A DNA stretch of 64,000 nucleotides, taken from positions 50,593,040 through 50,657,039 of the forward strand of contig CM037788.1 of assembly GCA_021229015.1 (NCBI GenBank). Reading direction: 5' to 3'. Positions 1 through 9,490 of this stretch are shown piece by piece (position 1 is the first letter of the stretch; every line of letters begins with the position of its first letter). Origin of the DNA: Solen grandis. Taxonomy: Eukaryota; Mollusca; Bivalvia; Adapedonta; Solenidae. The position numbers and the translations under genes are program-made. The notes under the pieces were generated by a model. It was given only the letters and a program-made list of their open reading frames with translations, searched no databases and was not told where the DNA came from.

Positions 1-559
1 ACTTTTTCATGTGACTAGAGTCAATAAAAAGGCAGTACTTGAGATAACATATATTTTATATTCACATGCTGCAATATGGCTAATAAATAACTTCCTTAAA
101 ATAGTAAGATATCGCTTTTTATCATCATCGATCGTCATTGATCATACACCTTTTAACTCAATGTACACACACACGCACGCGCGCGCGTGCACATATATAT
201 ACTAATTTCACGTTGTATGGAATTATTCTGGCGATGAAACACTGCAATATAAATAAAAAGGGCACAAAATCAAATTAAAAATAATATTTTCATATTTCTT
301 TTATTCATTTAAACGGGGTCGGAAGAGTCAGGAATTTTTAAATTCAAAAGACTTTAAGGCAATACATGAATACAAATGAGCAAACACTCTACCTGGCTGA
401 CTCTACACTCGCGATGTTTCTCCACCTGTGATTAGCTAGATGTCGTTATTCTAATGAAAGAATGATGCAACGGCGGTAACAGCAACACAACAACAAACAC
501 TAACATACTGATACTCATGCTTTATAAATGAGAGGATTCACGCCGTATGTTCAAATCAT
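1..559. other. Intergenic, AT-rich
   Basis: No coding sequence, RNA gene or named repeat is recognisable. A short CA/CG dinucleotide run (about 163-190) is followed by a TA run. Short open frames here have no domain content. Confidence 0.6.
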
Positions 560-564
560 TTTTG

Positions 565-870
565 AAATTATTTGTTGTTTTGTTTGGGTTTAACGTCCCA
601 TCGACAGTATTTCAGTCACTCTGTCTACTTGAGACAGATAATTATAGTGCTGCCACACTGCAGTATCACGCCGAAGACATGCGGCATGATACCACACCTA
701 GTCACATTATCCTGACATCGGGCCAACCAGTACTAGAAATACTCATATATGCTTGATCGCAAGTGTGGGGCTACCAGTACAATTTTACGACTTGGTATGT
801 TACGGTCGGGGATAGAACCAAACGACCTCCCATTTCCGAAGCGGAGGTTTGCTATCTTGCGCGTTACATT
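565..870 (-). repeat. SINE copy (tRNA-headed family, minus orientation)
   Basis: Read on the plus strand, the segment opens with a TTGGGTTTAACG...CAGTATTTCAGTCA block and ends near 850 with a degenerate tRNA-like B-box region on the minus strand. The same block recurs at 48095-48412 and, reversed, at 21130-21405. The tail block also appears at about 32220-32330. The shared tail, shared body and tRNA-like head are the marks of a mollusc SINE family, perhaps RUDI/V-SINE-like, though that name is an inference. Confidence 0.6.
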
Positions 871-1504
871 TTTCTTATTGTTGAACTCATAAATGATTTT
901 ATTTCATTTTTAATCTTTTGAAAATATGAAATCAATTTTCATCGGTTTATCTAAAAGGAACTAATAATATATACTAGAATTCATTTCCTGGTCGATATAG
1001 TGTACTTTGCATTATTTACAACTATATGAAATAATCTTTGATGTCTAGCCAATGCTTTAATCTAATGGTCAACTCTGTAATCGTTTACACCAGTCGTTAA
1101 AATCGCGATAAAGCATTAAACAATGCGGTGGCAATGTTTATTTTCTCAGAATTATAGATGTGTGCAAATATTGACTTTTTTGCTTTGCTTTTAACTGACA
1201 TTTACAATTTCAATATTTCATAGATCTAATCATTCTCGAATGTTTAATCATCAATGCTGGTTAGATGTCAATATCAATGTTAGATTAAAAGAAGAGTTAA
1301 TTAGGTCCATGATAAATCACACAGGATAATAGTTCTAGCTGTAAGTCATTTAGACATTACAAGTTTTAAAGAGCTAAATAATGTTTTCTTTTCTTTTTTA
1401 TTTATTTTTTATTGAAATGATCATTAGTCTAAATTATACTGAAAATTAAATTTCCGTCTGTCTATTTTTCCGTTTTAAAATAAATCTGTGATTCCGGAAC
1501 TATT
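871..1504. other. Intergenic, nothing recognised
   Basis: AT-rich sequence without convincing open frames or recognisable repeats. Confidence 0.5.
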
Positions 1505-1539
1505 GTGCACAGTAATGTATGTTGTATACCATTGGCGCG

Positions 1540-1630
1540 ACATTAATTCGGTCCAGCAAATAACAGCTGAGGCCCCCGGGTAGAACCACCGACCTTTACC
1601 CCAAGCCAACTGGAAAGCTTCCTTACTTAA
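1540..1630 (-). repeat. SINE body fragment
   Basis: The minus strand carries a GTCGGTGGTTCTACCCGGG block that also occurs at about 26290 and, diverged, at about 55085 inside other SINE copies. Only the central body is visible here. Confidence 0.5.
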
Positions 1631-1640
1631 AAAAAAGCAA

Positions 1641-2242
1641 CGTAACCAGATCGAAATTCACAGCGTTGATAGGCTTAGAAATAGCCAATCAACATCCTCA
1701 CCCCACCCACAAAACTATTTTTAAACCCAAGGTAGGTATAGGCCTTGTATGTATTTCTTAAATTTAGGAGATTTTGACAAAGTATTTTGTTTGTTTTCTT
1801 GCACTTTTACTTGAATTAAAACATAATGCTCTTCTTATGGTAAATAGTATTTCTATCCTAACACTGAACTAAACATGTACACCTTTAACAAAAGTTTAAC
1901 ATTTATTCCACATCGATTACGAAATAAGTTGTGATAGAGACCATATAATGACTCGGGTTGCGAGCGTGTGTGGTCATTATTGTACCCGCAGACAACCTAC
2001 GTGTCTAAGAGAATGAACGTCGTTCTCGTTTATTACCTGGAGACAAACCGGGATTCCAGTGTTAAGAAGCGATGTGCATTGCCGTGTCAATTTTTGCGTG
2101 CTCAAATCATTATACAAACAGGACAACTCACTGAAATCTATTGGATTTACTACTGGGTTTATTTATGTTTTGAACTAGCAAAACATAGCGTAAAGCAGTC
2201 ACCGCCCACAATCCGCTTTGATCACGTAGGAACCATACACAC
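1641..2242. other. Intergenic, nothing recognised
   Basis: Flank of the Gypsy insertion. A 94-residue open frame (1968-2252) runs into the LTR and has no domain, so it is not called. Confidence 0.5.
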
Positions 2243-2445
2243 TATAGCTTAATTACTCCTAAGCTAAAGGGTTGATAGGCCAGAAACTGAGTTCTTACCT
2301 TGGTCTAAGTCAGTTGACACGTCGATGTTGTTAGTTTTGGTTTTCGAGTTGTAGATCTCCTAGCTGGCAAATATGGCGGGCTGAGTTGATCTGCCGGAAG
2401 TCGCTCTACGTCACACGGAGCACACAGTGTGATGACGTCACCACA
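2243..2445 (-). repeat. 3' LTR of the Gypsy element
   Basis: 203 bp, identical to 11565-11767 on base-by-base reading. As the downstream LTR it should supply the 3' end of the transcript. No AATAAA is visible on the minus strand, so poly(A) selection is unexplained. Confidence 0.95.
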
Positions 2446-2456
2446 CTTCTCCCCGT
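2446..2456 (-). other. Polypurine tract
   Basis: The minus strand reads CGGGGAGAAG immediately before the TGTGG start of the 3' LTR, the expected place and composition for the plus-strand DNA primer. The tract is short, but its position is exact. Confidence 0.7.
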
Positions 2457-2707
2457 CCTAAAAGAGACCTCACACACGTCCTGGTTGTAGGGGGTGGTAG
2501 GACGGGTCTAGGATGTGGGAGTCCTTCCGGCGTTAGAGACAGGCCTTGGGGAAGTCTGAGACAGCCCCAACTGCCCCTAATGGATCCACCATGTGGTGCC
2601 TGAGACACCTGTTGTAGTTGTCTGGGAGAGGGGCCTGAGACCCCTCCCTCGCTTCGCTTTCTGTCCCAATGAGCCTAGGGCGGCCCAGAGGGACCCCCAA
2701 AAGTGAC

Positions 2708-5019
2708 CTACGAGTCAACCGAGGCCGGGGGCCTACGGTCAACGTACAGGCGCTCAGCATTAGCTGAGGCCTGTCTAAGGAGTTCTATCCAGGGAACTCC
2801 CAACACCTCTCCGATCCGGGCCGCCGTCATCCCAAGGAGAGCTGGGGTCGACCGCTTGTAGCCGCTGGGCGCGAAGTACGGGCTGTCCGTCTCCAGCAGC
2901 ATACGGGTCTTGTCCATCCCCTTGAGTGCCTCCAGTTGGCCAGGGTGCTGGAACTTGGCGGCGACGGCGGTGACTCCGAAGTAGGTGTTCGGGAAGAACT
3001 CCAGCCACTGGTCCATCACAGCCTTGGTGCCGGTGAAGCAGTGGAGATGTATCAGTCGCTCCCGTCCAACCACAGAGTGGGCTGCCAACTGGAACAGAAG
3101 AGACAGGATTGCCTCATCTGCGACGGGGTCTGGCTCCTACAGTGCAACACCAGCACATGGCGGGGCTGCAGGGCGGAGAGCAGTGTCTGGAGCTTCCAGA
3201 TCTGGTTGGCCCAAGTGGAGGGATCCTCACTACGGTCTAGGCCAACCTCTCCTAATCCGACCACCTGCGGCTTAGACAGGAGGTCCCTCAGGGTCTTGAG
3301 GTCCGCTGGGGATGCCTTTTGCTTCGGGTGGAGCCCTATAACAATCGACACCCCCTGGTCCGTCCACAGCTGGAGTTGATCTTCAGTGGGGTAGGTCTCT
3401 GGGTCGCAGAAGACACCAGTGACCCGTTCGACGACCACCTCATATGGCTCCGCTGCAGCGCGATGCCGGCAGATCTTCTGAAGAGATGGCTCTTTAATCC
3501 CCAAGTCCCTCATGGTCCTGTCGAGGTGACAGTGGCTGTCGAAGGCCTTGGGCATGGACGGCAGCAGGTCCAGTTCAGCCCGCGTGAGGCTGAACTGCTT
3601 CCTAAGACTCTCCGCTTGATGGGGCTCTAGCATGGAGATCAAGAGAGTTAGAGATCTCCAGTGGAGCAGGGCTGTTAGGTGGTTGCCGCTGGCTCTCACC
3701 TTCAGGTCCTCGGGCACTGAGACTCCGAGTCCCTGGCAGAGGTCCCCCATCGAAGTCCTCAGCTGAGCTGACGGCTCCTCCTCTGAATTTAGGGCCATAA
3801 GGTCCAGGTACGCCACCAAGTCCGTGAGGGAGCTGTGGTGTCCCAGAAGCCACCGGGCCACGATCTTCAAGGCTCCAATTCTCCGGCAGGAGATATCGTC
3901 CCCGTCAAAGGCTAGCTGGAACACTCCAGGGATGTGCTCCGCAAAGGCGTGTGATGCGGAGAAATCCCCATTGCATCCCCTCACTGGACACCTCCGGTGC
4001 TGAGCAACCTTTGGTGCTGGTGGTGGCGGGGCCTCCGTCACCTGGCGAACGTAGGGCCGCTTCGCCTCAGGCCGGTAGCTGTAATCCCTAGGTGGATGAG
4101 CCTTCCGCTTCTGAGGGTCGGGACGGCGTTCACGCTGGCGCTGACCAGCCCCGTCTCTGGACTGGGCGTAACGTCCGTGGCCAGACTTGTCCTTGGGATT
4201 ATGACGATCCCTGGGCTGGTCATCGGGACGGCGGTCCTCCTTCGTCGTCGTTGCTGAGCAACGCGGCACCTCCTCTGTTGGGGGCTTCTCCTCGTCTTTC
4301 CTGGGACGGGCCCTTCGCCTCCTCCTCCTCCTCTGCGTCGTCAGCTTCTCAGGGGCAGGGTCAGACAACACCTTGGCGTATGATGGCCTGGCAGATGTTG
4401 AGGCGACGACCGGCGGGGTTGGAGTCTCCGCAACAGAAGTTGGGGTCTCTACAACCGGGGCTGCAGTCGTCACAGTTGCTGGGGCCACCACGGCGGTTTC
4501 CTCAGGTGGTGGGCGTTGCTGACCCTTCACGGGGCTGACAGGTTTGCCTCTACGGGGGGACGAGCCCGGAGTACTCCCTAACAGAGAGTCCTCGACGCCC
4601 GTATCCACCTCCATATCGGCTACTGACGCCAGGAGACTGTCATCAGGGTCCTTAGAACCCACGTTTCCAGCTCCGGCGTCAGCCTTCATGGTCTGTAGAG
4701 CAGGATCGCTCTGCAGACGGACGTCAGTGCTGGGCTTGGCTGGCTCGTCGGACCACTCCGCCATCTTGACCTTTGGCAGAGCACAGACGTTCCGACTTAT
4801 CCAGCTTCGGCTCCGGAACTGGAGGGAGTCCAGTGCACGGGCGAGCTCCAGCAGCCACACCTCGGATCCACGGGATTTCCCGAGCTCCACCTGGTCACTG
4901 AGAACCTTGGTGGCCTCATTGGAATCCCCTGACCCCGTCACTAGCTGAGCCAGCTTCAGGGCAGGAACCAAGGCGCGTCGATCGGTCTCCTTGCGGATGG
5001 ACTGCAAGGGGTCCGTCAT
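2708..5019 (-). CDS. ORF3: disordered basic region, zinc-finger-like motif and TatD-type nuclease (frame broken near 3125)
   Basis: Starts at ATG 5019, 30 nt after the integrase stop; a longer in-frame reading would need a TTG. Numbering from that TTG codon at 5037, residues 1-130 are unrecognised, 150-340 are Pro/Thr-rich and then strongly basic (an Arg run near 236-246 could be a nuclear localisation signal), and 350-368 hold a C-x4-C-x7-H-x4-H zinc-finger-like motif. From about 495 a TatD metal-dependent hydrolase domain begins: HxH in DSHCHLD (H502, H504), a metal-ligand Glu in GLGEVGLD (E597) and a His in LHCRS (H632). The frame then breaks at a run of four G (3125-3128). The remainder (2708 to about 3124) continues the same domain in the next frame with LHCFTG and LLETDSPY, so all family metal ligands are present. 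TatD proteins are 3'-5' DNA/RNA exonucleases. The vertebrate relative TATDN2 also has a long disordered N-terminus. The role in the element is unknown. Confidence 0.88.
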
Positions 5020-5042
5020 ACCTGTAACAGAAAGCAAACATA
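5020..5042 (-). promoter_or_regulatory. Candidate 3' splice site before ORF3
   Basis: The minus strand reads TTTGCTTTCTGTTACAG directly followed by GT and the ORF3 ATG. It is a pyrimidine tract plus CAG, close to the metazoan acceptor consensus, placed where a spliced subgenomic RNA for ORF3 would need it. Confidence 0.55.
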
Positions 5043-5048
5043 AACCCC

Positions 5049-6180
5049 TTAGCGTACCCGCCGATGACAGTCACTGCACTTATATTTATCAATGTCCAAA
5101 GCATCAGTTGGCGTGATGTCAACACAAGAGCCATGGTACCATTCCTGGCAATAATCACATTGAATCATAAAGCGGCGCTGCCAGGGCTTCCGGCAAGAGC
5201 AATAGACCCTATCATCACCTCTAGCGGGCTTCGAAACCTCGCCTGGGTTTTTCTTCCAGTGTGCAATCCACTGAGGGATCTCACGGTCTCTGCAAAGTTT
5301 GAGACGGTCGTGGTTAGCCACAAAAACAGAGTTCCTGAGCTTGACCCGGAAAAGATAGGAGGACAGTTTTGCAACAATCACTCCAGGCCCTTTCCATTGA
5401 GGGGACAGTTTCTTACACTTGCCCTTCAGCACAGCAGTATCGAGGAGGTAAACTGAGTCACCTACCTCGAAGTTTCGTTCCATGATGCGGAGGTCATAAT
5501 TGCGTTTCATCTGTTTGGATGTCGCCTTCATGACCTTTCGGGCGGTTTCATGAGCTCTTTCCATTGTGGAGGTGAGCTCTTTCACGTGCTCCTCCGGGGA
5601 CAGGTGCTTACCCCTGGGGAGGGGAAACATCAAATCCGCCGGGGTACATACTTCTCTCCCCAACATCATCTTGTTGGCTGTGAAGCCAGTCATACGGTTT
5701 ACTGATGCTCTGAGGGCACCTGCTATTTGCTGCAGATGTAAGTCCCACTGTTTTTGGGATTTGCCCACAAAACAGCGAACTGCGTCCATGAGGGTGCGGT
5801 TATAGCGCTCCACCTGGCCGTTGGAGGAGGGCCGGTAGGGCGTTGTCCGCGCCTTGTGGATCTCTAGGACTCTGCAAAGCTCTCCGAAAAGCTTTGACTC
5901 AAAGTTGCGGCCTTGATCTGAGAAGACCTGGAAAGGATTTCCAAATCTTGAGAAAAAGCCATCGACCGCTGCCCTTGCAGTATCCTCTGCGGACTGACTA
6001 GGCACTGGGATGCACTCCACCCACTTGGTGAATTGATCGACAATCATAAGCACATGCTCGTTTCCCCGAGGCGTCTTGGGAAGAGGCCCCAGGAAATCGA
6101 CATGCACTCTTTCCATGGGCGATCCTGCCTGATATTCGGTCATGGGGCATCTACCCTGGCGGCAGTCTTTTTGTTCTGAT
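5049..6180 (-). CDS. Integrase catalytic core with C-terminal PHD finger (part of Pol)
   Basis: This frame continues Pol after a break at the G run 6144-6147. Numbering the frame from 6236, the DDE triad is D47 (HVDFLGPLP), D107 (FSDQGRNFES) and E143 (GQVERYNRT), the normal rve core. After the basic C-terminal domain (motif LSPQWKGP, then a region ending NHDRLKL) the last 50 residues form a C4HC3 PHD finger: C346, C348, C360, C363, H368, C371, C387, C390, with Trp366 two residues before the His. The block FMIQCDYCQEWYHGSC closely resembles PHD fingers of the KDM7/PHF8 class, which read H3K4me3. Chromodomains are common in this position in chromoviruses, but a PHD finger is unusual. A role in steering integration to active promoters is inference. 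The upstream HHCC zinc finger lies at the end of the preceding frame. Confidence 0.93.
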
Positions 6181-8935
6181 TGCACTGAGCACAACCAGCC
6201 ACAAAGTTGGTGATGTCTTTCCCCATACCATACCAAGCAAACTTCTCCTTCATTCGGTCGCGAGTGCGACTCTCACCCTGGTGACCGGCAGAAGGGAGGT
6301 CATGGTTCAGTTCCATGGCCTTCACCCTCATTTCTACTGGCAGCAGGAGTCGTTTCTCCTCAGAATGCTTATCAGATTGATAGAGCACCCCGTCGATCAA
6401 AGACAAACTCTCCCTATTTAGCCAGTAGGACTTGGTGGCTGGGCTAGAACGAAAAAGAGCTGATGAATCAGGCACCTTCTCATCCTCCAGCCAGTCCAGC
6501 ACAAGACCCAAGTCACTGTCTCTGCGCTGCGCCTCCCGTAAATCGGACACAGTGAAGCCCCAACTTTGTGGGGTATCACTAGGTGGATCCGGGCAGGGCT
6601 TTCCGTCCTTCCGAGCTGAGTCCAGGTCCCCAAGGGGAGGATCACTGGTCCTGGGCCTGCCCCGGGTCGCTACTAGATTCACACTGGCCACCTTACCCTC
6701 TAGAGAACACCCCGCAGCGTCCCACGGAATCTCCTCCAGAAATCCAGCCATTGTGGTCACATCCACTGGATCTACAGCGTCTCCCGGGCCCCAAGCCCCC
6801 TTAAGGTCGCACTGTGACATGCAATCCTCAACGGTACTAAAAATCAGATCCTCTGAGAGATACTGATTACCACCTGGTTCTACGACCGATGCAATGCGCG
6901 CCGGCTTGCCACCCGCACTCATTGGGCTTTCACCTTCGACTGTGTTACCGCGGATGCTCCTGGCCATGGCCTCTTGACTTCTGAGAACGGCACTATTCAC
7001 CTCGAGCTGAGAAACAGCACAAGGGATAGGCCTATTGTTACCAGTTACCAAGGGCACAGCCTCATCCACTTGCTCGAAAAACCCCTCCCACTTCGCGTGG
7101 GCGTTTGAGCAATATTTACAGCCACCACAGGGCAAGTCCCCTGGCTTGACTCCTACTTCAAATGCCTTGCATGTCTCCCCATTTAAGGGGATCCGTGACA
7201 GTGCATCAGCGTTTGAATGGTCCTTGCCAGCCCGGTGCTGCAGCACCATATTGTACTGAGACAGCTCTTCAAGCCATCTCGCCAACTGCCCCTGCGGTTC
7301 CCGAAAGTTCACAAGCCACCTTAAGCTAGAGTGGTCAGTACGCACCACGAATGGCCGCCCCAGCAGATAGTGCCTAAACTGTCTAGTAAAGCGCACGACT
7401 GCCAAGAGTTCCTTTCGGGTAACACAGTACCTCCTCTGCTCCTTGGTCAAGGCATAGCTTCCATAAGCTATTACCTTTTCCTTGCCATCTTGCACCTGAA
7501 TTAGCTCAGCGCCTATGGCCAGGTCTGACGCGTCCGTATCCAGAATGAAGGGATCAGTCTGGTTAGGCAATGCCAACACTGGTGGTGAGATTAAACTCTC
7601 CTTCAATGTAGCAAATGCGTCTGCCTGCTCTGGGCCCCAGACAAACTGATGTTTGCCCGTGACAGCATATAGTGGAGCGGCTACCTTAGAGAAATTCTTG
7701 ATGAATCCCCTGTGGTAGTTTACCAGCCCCATGAACCTCTCAACGTGCTTGGCACAGTCTGGGACTGGCCAATTTTTTACCACAGCTATGTCCTGTTCGG
7801 ACACAGCCAGGCTATCGCCGCTGACTTGCCGGCCCAAAAACTCCACCTCTTTCTGAAAAAAGGTACATTTCTTGGGTTTCAGCTTCATCCCGTGGTTGCG
7901 GAATCGCTGAAGTGCCTCCCTAAGATTGGCCATGTGATCCTGGAAATCTCTACCCAGCACTACCACGTCGTCGAGGAATGCCAGGACAGTTTTCCAATTC
8001 AGACCTCTGAGGATCAAATTCATGGCCCTAGCGAAGGTCGCCGGGGCCCCACACAAGCCAAATCCCATGCGGGCATGCTCAAAAAGGCCATACCTTGTGA
8101 TAAAGGCGGTCTTTTTCTGATCCTCATCACGGATCCGCAGCTGGAAGTAAGCTGAGTTAGCGTCAAGTTTCGAAAACCAGACACTACCAGCCAACGTGTC
8201 TAGACAGTCATCAACCAAGGGCAGAGGGTAAACGTCTTTGACAGTCACCTCATTCAATGCCCTATAGTCGATGCACCATCTTACTGTCCCGTCTCTCTTG
8301 CGGATCAGAACGGGCGCTGAGGCCCAGTCTGATGTCGACTCCTTGATAACGCCGGCTTTGAGCATCTTTTTCAAGTGCTCTTCTTCCTCGCCAGCAAAGC
8401 ATGCAGGGGTTCTCCGCACTCTCTGCTTGACGGGCTTGGCATTACCAGTGTCGATGGTGTGTTCGATCCCCGTGAAGTCGCCGAGATCGAACTCATCTTT
8501 GGCAAAGACGTCCTGGTACTCAATTAGCAATTGAGCTAATTGGACCTGTTCGCCTTCACTGAGGTTGGTGCACGAGTCCCGGTACACCTGTTGAAGGTGC
8601 TCCGGTATAGCACTGCCATTACCATGAGATAATGACATGCCCCCATGCACTTCCATGGACTGCACCTGTGGCACCGAGATTTCCTCAGTACAGTCAGTGT
8701 CGTCCATTATCTCCCTAATTGGGTATGCCCGACCGACCTCACTGCCCTTTTTCACAATGCGATAGCAGTCAGTGGGGTTAACCAGGCACACCACTGGCTC
8801 CGAGGCACTCTGACGTAGGGTACTAGGCATCAGCAATTTGGACTGGACTAGTGGTTCAATGACATAGTCAGACAACTGAGTGTCCACCTTGCATGAGACT
8901 TTGGCAACCGAATGAGGGGTATGACACGTCGCTTA
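6140..8935 (-). CDS. Pol: reverse transcriptase, RNase H and integrase HHCC finger
   Basis: The frame is open from about 8935, just after a stop, and overlaps the end of the protease frame by roughly 90 nt. Counting from codon 8887, RT spans about 195-355 with D242 (FSKLDANSAYF) and the FLDD box at 304-307 (D306 and D307, a common variant of YxDD). RNase H spans about 445-565 with D452 (DTDASD), E493 (RKELLA), D518 (RTDHSSL) and D561 (NADALSR). After a poorly conserved linker with a CGGCKYC cluster, the end of the frame carries the integrase HHCC finger (H and H in LNHDLPSAGH, then CAQC). The stop at 6140 separates it from the DDE core, which follows in another frame. All catalytic residues look intact, consistent with a young element. 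Confidence 0.96.
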
Positions 8936-9486
8936 GCAACAGTGACACGGGACACTATGGGGCCCTCCGAGGAATCCACATCAAGAGAGATGTGCATCCC
9001 ATCAAAGAGGAGTATCCCTTTTCCCATATCCAGTACCGCGCTCCCAATACCATGCAGTATGTCAAACCCCAAGAGCATTTCCTGCTCTATCGGAGCAACA
9101 TACACATTCTCCTTGTACCACCTATGACCAATCCGCATTCTGACCGGGCCGACCACAAACGCAGCCATAGACAATTGTCTACCTGCCGTCAAGAGTTTGG
9201 CATCTCGAATTTTCTTAGGCTTGTGCTTTAGCCCATGGTAGACTTTATCTGAGATAAGAGTCACCTGAGCTGCTGTGTCCACCACCGCTGTGATGGGGAC
9301 ATCCCCTATCTGCACCCTCATTGTGTATTGGGTAGCAGAGGACACCTGATTGGCGTAGATGGTTTCGGGGGCACTTACCTTTTGCTGGCTCTTCTGTGTG
9401 GAACCAGTGGCCACTCTAGCAGGGTTGATGCAGGTCTTGACTTTGTCTGCGGGTCGGGCCGGGAATGACCTACCTTTTCCTCGACC
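8848..9486 (-). CDS. Retropepsin-type aspartic protease (Pro)
   Basis: The frame opens just behind the Gag stop (about 9486), in a +1 register to Gag. A GTG at 9414 is only a nominal start; expression as a Gag-Pro fusion is more likely. The active-site motif is VVDTAAQVTLIS, that is D-T-A rather than the usual D-T/S-G, followed downstream by LLGFDIL, which matches the second conserved block. The domain spans about residues 25-130 counted from 9414. The last 90 nt overlap the Pol frame. The junction with Pol sits at a run of four G on the plus strand (8916-8919). Confidence 0.88.
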   Translation of the reverse strand, partial: GRGKGRSFPARPADKVKTCINPARVATGSTQKSQQKVSAPETIYANQVSSATQYTMRVQIGDVPITAVVDTAAQVTLISDKVYHGLKHKPKKIRDAKLLTAGRQLSMAAFVVGPVRMRIGHRWYKENVYVAPIEQEMLLGFDILHGIGSAVLDMGKGILLFDGMHISLDVDSSEGPIVSRVTVAKRRVIPLIRLPKSHARWTLSCLTMSLNH

Positions 9487-9490
9487 CTCT

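Noticed and set aside
1968..2252. 94-codon plus-strand frame
   Set aside because: No domain, no similarity recognised, and it runs into the LTR.
2936..4950. Plus-strand open frames of 100-150 codons across the TatD and Gag regions
   Set aside because: They lie opposite GC-richer coding sequence on the minus strand, show no domains and are explained by codon bias of the retrotransposon genes.
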